A DNA stretch of 11,731 nucleotides from JAGVYE01 sp964502785 (lineage in GTDB: Archaea > Nanobdellota > Nanobdellia > Woesearchaeales > GW2011-AR9). A program made the translations under genes and the position numbers. Below the pieces are notes generated by a model. The model did no database searches. It was not told where the DNA came from and was given only the letters and a program-made list of their open reading frames with translations. This document shows, in pieces, positions 6,512-11,731 of the stretch. Each line of letters begins with the position of its first letter. The first letter of the stretch is position 1. The stretch spans positions 1 through 11,731 of the forward strand of contig CAZCXW010000042.1 in the NCBI GenBank assembly GCA_964502785.1. Reading direction: 5' to 3'.

Positions 6512-9332
6512 GTGAGAAAAATATTTATTGCTCTGTTTGTAATTATCCTGTTCGTTACTTTACTTGCGGCATATCCAGAAGGTGATGAAGATGTCGTACG
6601 GTGGAATAAAACCATTAGTTCTGCAGCAGGAAACGATGGCATAAGGGATGTTGCTTTTGACTCTGCCAATAATACTTATTTGGTTGGTTCTGGCGGCGGA
6701 TTGATTAGCGCTACCAGCGATTCTGATTGGTGGATTAAAAAAATATTTCCCAATGGTACAGAAGATTTAAATGGCTGGAACAAAACAAATTCTTCAACCG
6801 CTGACGATGTGGATCAAGCCTGGGCGGTTAAAATTGATAGTAATAATCAAATTTATGTGGTTGGTGAAGCTCGCTTTGCTGGAGCTAATTGGTGGATACG
6901 TCGATTCAATATTAGTGGTTCGGAAAATTTTACTTGGAATAAATCTTTTGACGGTTATGGGGGAAATAATGACGACATTGCCTATGATCTTGCGATAGAT
7001 TCATTGAATAGTATCTACGTGGTTGGGACAGGGAGACATGTGAACAGCACGGATCAAAGTTCTAGACAAGATTGGTGGATTAAGAAATTTTGGATGAATG
7101 GTTCTGAGGATGTTGAAAACTGGAATACAACATTTGCCGGTGGAAGCACAGCGGGAGATGATGAAGCTCGTGCTGTCACTATTGGAAATGATAGACTTTA
7201 TGTTGTGGGGTATGGAACGGCTTTAGCTAATGCTAGCAGCAATCAAGACTGGTGGGTCAAGGGATTTAATCTCACATCAGGAGCTGAAAACGCAACCTGG
7301 AACAAATCTTTTAATGCAAAATTTACAGATACAGGACTTGGAGGAATGGATATTGCGTATGATGTTGCTGTAGATTCAGAAGGTAGTGTGTATGTTGTAG
7401 GCACAGGTCATAACATCACTAATGGAACGAGTGGAAACGACTGGTGGATTAAGAAGTTCTGGATAAACGGTTCTGAAGATATTGCCAATTGGAACAAAAC
7501 ATTTGATGGCGGAGCCGGCGGACCTGCTGATGAAGATGAAGGAGATATCCCTCAATCAATTGCAATTGACCCGCAAGATAATATTTACATTGGGGGATGG
7601 TTTGACCCGATGGGTGATACAGAAGAAGTTTGGCTGCTAAAAAAGTATAATCGCTCTGGTTTTGAAAATCTTACCTTTTGGAATAAGACATATGGGACAT
7701 ATGGAACTTCCTTAAGAAATGCTGTTCATGCAGTTGGTTTACAAGGAAAGAATGTAACTGCTGCAGGGGTCGGATCAAATCTTGTTTCAGCCGCAAGTAA
7801 TTTGGATTGGTGGATGAAGCGATACGTCGAAGATGCAGTATTGCCTGAGGTTATTATAACAACGGCATCTCAACTCAATATGAGTAATGCGACTTTTCCG
7901 GTGAATGCTACTCTGAGCGATACAATTACAAAAGTACAAGGTGTTCGCTTCCAGGTAGGANNNNNNNNNNGGAAATGCAAGCAATCCTTTCAATCTTACG
8001 CCTTCCAATATCAGCGGAAATTGGAACGTAAATGTAAATTTGTCCGCGGTGGTTGAAGGAAGGCATACTCTTACAGTTATAGCTAATGATACAGGAGCAA
8101 ATGTTAATCAATCGCAAACAATTACTTTTGTTGCTGATAGGTCTGGACCGGTAATTACAATATTTAATACATTGTTTAATACCAGCGATACTACTCCTTC
8201 ATTTGGGTTTAATTTCACCGATATAAGTTATGCTGCAAACTGCACGTTGTATGTTAATAGCAATACGAATGGAACAAATACTTCTGTAGGTAATTATACC
8301 AATGCTAATTTTACCGTTGCAGCGGCATTGCCAGAAGCAACATATACTGCATCTATTAACTGTACGGATTCATCATCACGTATCGGCAATGCATCTGCGA
8401 CGCTGATTGTTGATATCAGCGCACCGAATGCGAATATGCTTACAACGAATGGCACAAAATATTCTCGAAATAATAATAGTGCTATTAATGTCAGCATTCT
8501 CGAAACAAATTATGTTCCTGTTGTTGTATTCCAAGTTGCAAATGGAAGCGGAGGATACTTTAATTTAACTCCAGCTAATAATAGTGGGAATTGGAATTTG
8601 AATTTGAATGCTTCTTCACTAGAAGAAGGAGAACATAATGTTACGGTCATTGCTAACGATAGTGCAGGAAATAGGAACGTCTCTGCGATTGTGCGGGTTG
8701 TAATTGACAGAACACCTCCAACCATATCTTTAAGTAAGCATAGTTCATCGACCTCTTCATCTTTGGTTATTACGATAACAACGAGTGCTGATGCCGGTAC
8801 ATGTACTTCAAGTCGTGGATCAGTCAGTGGTAGTGGAAGTTCGCAAACTGTAACAGCGGGTGGTCTAAATCCTGATACAAGCTATTCCTTTGATATAACT
8901 TGCCTGGATGATCAAGCAAATAGTGCAGTCGCATCTGGTTCTTTTATAACAGATCCCGCAGGTGCTGGAGGATCTTCTGGTGGCAGCGGAGGCAGTGGCG
9001 GAGGAAGTAGTTCCGGTAGTGCCGCTTCAACTGGCACAAGTGAAAGTACCGGAGAAAGTGCTTCTTCGGGAACTGGTTCTTCGAATGGTGGCAGTGGATC
9101 TGGAGAGACTTCTGGTGAATCAGGTGATACACAAGGAACAGCAGCTGGACAAGGCAGTGGTTCAGGGGATGCTCTTGCTGGTCAAGCGTTTGCCAATGGA
9201 GAAGGAGCCGTTGCTGCGTTCAATCGGATCTTTGTCAATTTGAGTTGGTTATGGATTATTATTGTAATTGTGGCAGGTATTGTTGTTGGTTATTATTCTT
9301 ATAATAAAAGTTCTTTGCCGAAACGGAAGTAG
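6512..9332 (+). CDS. Membrane-anchored surface protein: seven-bladed propeller, Ig-like domains, Ser/Gly stalk
   Basis: One gene interrupted by ten N at 7961-7970. The upstream frame ends in FQVG at the gap and the downstream frame resumes GNASNPFNLTP one base out of register, so the true gap must be a multiple of three. Apart from the gap it encodes about 936 residues. Residues 1-20 are a signal peptide (LLAA/YPEG). Residues about 25-440 contain seven repeats marked by (D/N)WW(I/V/M)K(K/R) (blade six has VWLLKK), each near a WNK(T/S) motif and most near an (I)YVVG strand: a SBBP-like seven-bladed beta-propeller. Three Ig-like repeats ending DxSGP/DxSAP/DRTPP follow, then an FN3-like domain, a Gly/Ser/Thr stalk (about 8955-9190) and a membrane helix (about 9242-9300) ending PKRK. 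Sequons are frequent. Likely an exported glycoprotein that binds ligands or neighbouring cells; the function is inferred from architecture only. The GTG start is set by AGGAG six bases upstream and by the signal peptide. Confidence 0.87.
7961..7970. other. Assembly gap (10 N)
   Basis: Ten N lie inside the first Ig-like domain of the propeller protein. A placeholder length is likely because ten bases would break a frame that is otherwise clearly continuous. The third Ig-like domain of the same protein has FQVANGSGGYFNLTP at the equivalent place, so probably only a few codons are missing, unless an extra repeat unit has been collapsed. Confidence 0.95.
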
Positions 9333-9366
9333 GTTTATGATTTTTAGCTTGGCAGGAGCAAAATTC

Positions 9367-9376
9367 TTATAAATAA
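9367..9376 (+). promoter_or_regulatory. TATA box for tRNA-Phe
   Basis: TTATAAATAA is centred about 28 bases before the first base of the mature tRNA at 9399, the expected archaeal spacing. Confidence 0.6.
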
Positions 9377-9398
9377 ACGGTTAAATTATCTTTGCAAA

Positions 9399-9511
9399 GG
9401 GACCATAGCTCAGACTGGGAGAGCGCTACGCTGAAGATGCTCACTGACGTTCTTGAATGTCAGAGAGATTTTGACACGTAGATGTCCTGGGTTCAAATCC
9501 CAGTGGTCCCA
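9399..9511 (+). tRNA. tRNA-Phe (GAA) with a 39-base intron
   Basis: The acceptor stem is GGGACCA (9399-9405) with TGGTCCC (9504-9510), discriminator A9511. The D stem is GCTC/GAGC around a nine-base loop with GGG. The anticodon stem is CTACG (9426-9430) with CGTAG (9477-9481). The loop reads C-T-GAA-G before the intron and A after it, so the anticodon is GAA (9433-9435). The T arm is CTGGG-TTCAAAT-CCCAG (9487-9503). Every stem pairs fully once 9437-9475 is removed. CCA is not encoded (ACT follows). An eight-T run (9513-9520) would end transcription. Confidence 0.93.
9437..9475 (+). other. Archaeal tRNA intron (position 37/38)
   Basis: The 39-base insert lies one base after the anticodon, the standard archaeal site. 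It folds on itself: CTC-A-CTGAC (from 9440) pairs with GTCAG-A-GAG (to about 9468) with one A/A mismatch. Anticodon-loop TGAA can pair with TTTG near the intron's 3' end, leaving GAT and ACA as bulges, so a bulge-helix-bulge substrate for the splicing endonuclease is plausible. A repeated A makes the exact cut ambiguous by one base. Confidence 0.82.
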
Positions 9512-9512
9512 C

Positions 9513-9520
9513 TTTTTTTT
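9513..9520 (+). terminator. T-run after tRNA-Phe
   Basis: Eight consecutive T directly follow the tRNA. Just downstream, TTTTTGAG (9535-9542) and CTCAAAAA (9551-9558) form a perfect eight-pair hairpin. That hairpin sits at the 3' end of the converging nucleotidase-like gene, so it may serve as a two-way terminator. Confidence 0.55.
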
Positions 9521-9559
9521 GGTATCTGGATATCTTTTTGAGATATAATCCTCAAAAAA

Positions 9560-10141
9560 CTATTTTATTCTTATCACCAACTCCACAAGTTCATCCCAAT
9601 TAAGAACTCTTTTAATTTCAGAAGATTCAGATAGATGTTTATTCCATGGTTGGTTAAAGATAATCGTTTTTAATTTAAGTGCTCTTGCTTCTTCGATAAA
9701 AATGGGATTATCTTCTATCAAGAGAGAAACGCCTAATTGTTGACATGTTTCTGCTTTTTTGATTGTGGAAGTGAAATGCTTTCCTTGATGATGAACTATA
9801 GTCTTAATTTGAGATTTGAAATGAGTTTTAATCCACTCTTGTGTTGCTTTTTTCGTAGAAGAACTTCGACTGGTGATGACAACAATTTCGATCTGCTGAG
9901 AAGTAAGTTTTTCTATTCCTTTGACGGCATCTTTCATAGGCTTAACCGAGGAGAGAAAGAGAGGGTCCCAAAAGATTTCTATCAATCTTTCTGTTCTTTC
10001 TTTACCTAAACGTTGATGCCACTGTTGCCAAATGGGCGATAACTCTTGGGTAATTTTATCTTCGAAACGTTGATTATATGCAGATTTAAGTAAGTTAATA
10101 GAATCAGCAAGAACATCATCACAGTCTACAGCAATTTTCAT
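9560..10141 (-). CDS. HAD-family 5'-nucleotidase-like phosphatase (NT5C type)
   Basis: A 193-residue cytoplasmic protein. Motif I is DCDDV (D6 nucleophile, D8 acid/base). Motif II is VVITSR (T90/S91). A lysine for motif III lies at K121 or K128/129 (HHQGKHFTSTIKK). Motif IV is LLIEDNP (D144, magnesium binding). The order and spacing, with a helical cap at about 15-70, match the NT5C/5'(3')-deoxyribonucleotidase branch of the HAD superfamily, which removes phosphate from small phosphorylated substrates such as nucleotides. The real substrate cannot be told from sequence. It converges on tRNA-Phe and diverges from the HIT gene. A TATA-like AAATTTAAATA lies about 26 bases before the ATG on the minus strand, so the transcript is probably leaderless; I see no ribosome binding site. 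Confidence 0.82.
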   Translation of the reverse strand: MKIAVDCDDVLADSINLLKSAYNQRFEDKITQELSPIWQQWHQRLGKERTERLIEIFWDPLFLSSVKPMKDAVKGIEKLTSQQIEIVVITSRSSSTKKATQEWIKTHFKSQIKTIVHHQGKHFTSTIKKAETCQQLGVSLLIEDNPIFIEEARALKLKTIIFNQPWNKHLSESSEIKRVLNWDELVELVIRIK

Positions 10142-10162
10142 GATTTGATTGCTAGGGTAGTG

Positions 10163-10172
10163 TATTTAAATT
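10163..10172. promoter_or_regulatory. Palindromic TATA box between divergent genes
   Basis: TATTTAAATT contains the palindrome ATTTAAAT. On the minus strand it is centred about 27 bases before the nucleotidase-like ATG (10141). On the plus strand it could drive the HIT gene from about 10193 with a leader of about 36 bases. One box may therefore serve both directions. Confidence 0.5.
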
Positions 10173-10197
10173 TAGTTGATCTCAAATCAAGCAGAAA

Positions 10198-10208
10198 CTT
10201 TAATTAAT
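10198..10208 (+). promoter_or_regulatory. Alternative TATA box for the HIT gene
   Basis: The stretch CTTTAATTAAT is centred about 26 bases before the ATG at 10230. That would make the HIT transcript leaderless, in line with the lack of a ribosome binding site. Confidence 0.4.
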
Positions 10209-10229
10209 TTCAGATTCTTTCTCGAGCAA

Positions 10230-10631
10230 ATGGGAGTTAAAAATCGCTGTATCTTTTGCAAGATTCTTAGTGGGGAAGTGTCTTCTCATAAAATTTGGGA
10301 GAATACTCTGTTTCTTGCTTTTTTAGACATCCATCCGATAAATCATGGACATTTGCTGCTTATTCCGAAGAAACATATTGATAATGTGTTTGATATTGAT
10401 AACAAGACCTATTTGGAAATGTTTAAAGCGGCTCAAATGCTTGCCCACAAATTACAAAAAGCAATGAAATCAAAACGAATCGGCCTTGCAATCGAAGGTT
10501 TTGGCGTTGCTCATGCGCATCTTCATTTGGTTCCCGTGAACAAGGAGAATGAACTAGATCCGTGTAGAGCAACAGATGTTCAACAAGAAGAATTACTTAA
10601 AATTGCTAAAAAAATCCGTGCTATGTTTTAA
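10230..10631 (+). CDS. HIT-family nucleotide hydrolase/transferase
   Basis: A 133-residue protein of ordinary HIT length. The N-terminus has the CxxC of the zinc-containing Hint-type branch (C7, C10: RCIFCKILSGE). The catalytic signature HAHLHLV is at 95-101 (histidine triad, H97 as likely nucleophile), with the usual G-H-L-L-L-I-P-K-K-H segment at 40-49. HIT proteins hydrolyse nucleoside phosphoramidates or dinucleoside polyphosphates; the exact substrate is open. The frame extends upstream to a TTG at 10176, but the 18 extra residues do not resemble the family and would overlap the promoter. The ATG at 10230 puts CIFCKI at the expected distance. The divergent neighbour is also a nucleotide-phosphate type enzyme, but a joint pathway is only a guess. 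Confidence 0.88.
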   Translation: MGVKNRCIFCKILSGEVSSHKIWENTLFLAFLDIHPINHGHLLLIPKKHIDNVFDIDNKTYLEMFKAAQMLAHKLQKAMKSKRIGLAIEGFGVAHAHLHLVPVNKENELDPCRATDVQQEELLKIAKKIRAMF

Positions 10632-10667
10632 AGAGATTTCGTACTCCAACTTTTCCTGTAGAAAATA

Positions 10668-10675
10668 TTTATATA
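10668..10675 (+). promoter_or_regulatory. TATA box for the winged-helix regulator
   Basis: TTTATATA lies centred 26-27 bases before the ATG at 10698, the spacing expected if the transcript starts at the start codon (leaderless). Confidence 0.6.
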
Positions 10676-10697
10676 GAAGCTTCTATTTCCAATAGCT

Positions 10698-11049
10698 ATG
10701 GTAATAATCCTAGAGGCTAAAGCGGGGGAAACCGCTGGTTGTCTTTTCCCTCAGCAATGAATATCTTCTTCAAGTACTTCAATCTTTAGCGCGAGAGCGT
10801 TTAACACAAAAACAGAAGAAAATTATACACTATGTTTCTGAATTAAAAGAAGAAATTCCTGTTACCAAATTAGTAAGATCTGTTCGTAGTTATCTTGATT
10901 GTTCTGAAACAACAGTTTGGAATAATTTACGGCAGCTTAAGAAGGCAAGAATTGTAACGTATGGGAATATTTCTTCTAAAGGAATACCTGTAATGCTGAC
11001 GGCGGTAGGTGTTTTAATCTCTAAGAATGAATTGGAGGAAGAAAAATGA
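10698..11049 (+). CDS. Winged-helix DNA-binding regulator, frameshifted at a five-G run
   Basis: From the ATG at 10698 the frame reads MVIILEAKAG and then stops early at 10758-10760. If one G is removed from the run GGGGG at 10724-10728, reading continues AKAGKPLVVFSLSNEYLLQV into a frame open to a TGA at 11047-11049, giving 116 residues. The downstream frame has no usable start codon of its own (only CTG), and the TATA box fixes the start at 10698, so the two pieces belong together. The centre (VTKLVRSVRSYLDCSETTVWNNLRQLKKARIVTYG, about 60-95) has the look of a winged helix-turn-helix, with the recognition helix around SETTVWNNLRQLKK. The DNA target is unknown. The stop overlaps the next ATG (ATGA), so the two genes form an operon. 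The shift may be a sequencing or assembly error, a real mutation, or programmed. Confidence 0.68.
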
Positions 11050-11273
11050 AAAGAAAAATGAGCCTTGTAGATTTAATAGGAGATTCGTTGCTCAAAGAAA
11101 GCCTTTCTCTGGGAATGGCAGAAGTAAAAATAACTAATTATAGAATCGGAAAAGAGATTATTGGATATCTCACAGCTAGGGTATGGGAGCAGACTGTGCA
11201 GCCCGCAGATTGGCATGTCATGTATGAAAAAAGGAAAGTGCTTATCCGCTACGCACCGGCTGTTAACTATTAA
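11046..11273 (+). CDS. Small hypothetical protein (75 residues)
   Basis: It begins with an ATG that overlaps the regulator's stop codon by four bases (ATGA). A good ribosome binding site, GGAGG at 11034-11038, lies seven bases upstream, so translation is probably coupled. The protein is charged and mixed alpha/beta in character, with no membrane segment, signal peptide or cysteines. I do not recognise a family. Being in one operon with a winged-helix protein suggests a partner or a target of that regulator, which is inference only. No strong terminator is visible after it. Confidence 0.65.
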   Translation: MKRKMSLVDLIGDSLLKESLSLGMAEVKITNYRIGKEIIGYLTARVWEQTVQPADWHVMYEKRKVLIRYAPAVNY

Positions 11274-11341
11274 GAGGAAGAAAAGGGCACTATAATTCTT
11301 GCTCTTATGTTTCAAGTTTTGATAATTTCTAAACAATTAAA

Positions 11342-11350
11342 TTTATATAT
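11342..11350 (+). promoter_or_regulatory. TATA box for the last gene
   Basis: TTTATATAT is centred about 26 bases before the ATG at 11372, fitting a leaderless transcript. Confidence 0.6.
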
Positions 11351-11371
11351 TTTCCTTACTTTCCGAAGACA

Positions 11372-11731
11372 ATGTTGAAAAAGAGGCATGTTAGAGGAAG
11401 TTCTGAGAAATACAAGATTTTTACGTTCTGGATGACGATGTTAACGGTTTCTCTCTTGTCCGTTTTAATCATTTTTTTGTCTATAAGCTCTCCAACGGCA
11501 AATGCCGTGCAGCAAATCACTACTTTGAAAGGTGGAAATAATTTATATTTTGAAATCCGCGGTGTGGAAGGGCTCCATGATGCCACGCTCTTTGCGGTTC
11601 AGGATCTCAAAAATGTGCTTATTGTTTTTGAAGCTGTAGATAAGATACCTCCGTGGTTTCAAGGAAAAGTTTATTCTGCTTTCACTATTGCAGGCGTTGA
11701 TGTCGACAAGTTAGGGGCGATGTATATAGGC
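11372..11731 (+). CDS. Secreted protein with a PGF-pre-PGF-like segment, N-terminal part
   Basis: The frame starts with ATG at 11372 and stays open for 120 codons to the window edge. The N-terminus is basic (MLKKRHVRGSSEKYK), followed by a hydrophobic stretch at about 18-38 and a likely signal-peptidase site TANA/V. The mature part reads KNVLIVFEAVDKIPPWFQGK and continues VYSAFTIAGVDVDKLG. This resembles the first half of the archaeal PGF-pre-PGF domain, where 'v.i.v......P.....gkVY.y..I.......' is followed by a partner strand region. The rest of the protein, including any C-terminal anchor, lies outside the window. I see no conventional ribosome binding site, in line with the leaderless promoter. 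Confidence 0.7.
   Translation, partial: MLKKRHVRGSSEKYKIFTFWMTMLTVSLLSVLIIFLSISSPTANAVQQITTLKGGNNLYFEIRGVEGLHDATLFAVQDLKNVLIVFEAVDKIPPWFQGKVYSAFTIAGVDVDKLGAMYIG

Noticed and set aside
8040..9332. A separate gene starting at ATG-like codon 8040
   Set aside because: It is the downstream half of the propeller protein. In-frame sequence before 8040 back to the N run continues an Ig-like domain, there is no promoter or ribosome binding site, and no signal peptide.
9737..10009. Plus-strand open frame of 90 codons inside the nucleotidase-like gene
   Set aside because: The minus-strand frame has all HAD motifs; the plus frame has no start signal and an unremarkable sequence.
10176..10229. TTG start extending the HIT protein by 18 residues
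   Set aside because: The extra residues overlap the promoter region and do not resemble HIT N-termini. The ATG at 10230 places CIFCKI correctly.
10698..10760. A 20-codon leader peptide upstream of the regulator
   Set aside because: The downstream frame has no start codon of its own, and a single-base change joins the two pieces naturally, so a frameshifted gene is more likely than a leader peptide.

Overview
The window looks like a piece of an archaeal genome, probably from a DPANN-type lineage (Woesearchaeota/Pacearchaeota-like); the lineage is an inference. Four things support an archaeon. A tRNA-Phe gene carries an intron in its anticodon loop and has no encoded CCA end. TATA-like boxes lie about 26 bases before several start codons, as in leaderless archaeal transcripts. 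Terminators are T-rich. The large secreted proteins are rich in N-x-S/T sequons and end in a low-complexity stalk plus one C-terminal membrane helix. A run of ten N shows this is a draft scaffold.

Layout. Positions 1-76 (minus) hold the start of a transposase that runs off the left edge; behind it are two tandem perfect hairpins (about 94-154). Next is a 5'-truncated copy (155-952) of the C-terminal module of the next gene. Positions 1147-6180 encode a 1677-residue, cysteine-rich, membrane-anchored surface protein. A 331-base AT-rich gap with a repeated 15-mer follows. Positions 6512-9332 encode a second surface protein: a seven-bladed propeller, Ig-like domains, a Ser/Gly stalk and a membrane helix. 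The N run splits it into two apparent reading frames, but it is one gene. tRNA-Phe lies at 9399-9511.

The right part is housekeeping-like. A HAD-family 5'-nucleotidase-like gene (minus, 10141-9560) is divergent from a HIT-family hydrolase (10230-10631). A winged-helix regulator gene (10698-11049) follows; it is broken by one base at a five-G run and overlaps a 75-residue unknown protein by ATGA. The window ends in the start of a secreted protein with a PGF-pre-PGF-like segment.

The left 9.3 kb is a surface-protein locus. Two neighbouring genes share a C-terminal domain that has diverged, but a stalk-coding stretch of 197 bases is identical at the DNA level. This points to recent recombination or gene conversion between anchoring modules, next to a mobile element. 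These proteins probably act in adhesion or cell-cell contact. The right-hand genes show no obvious functional link to them.
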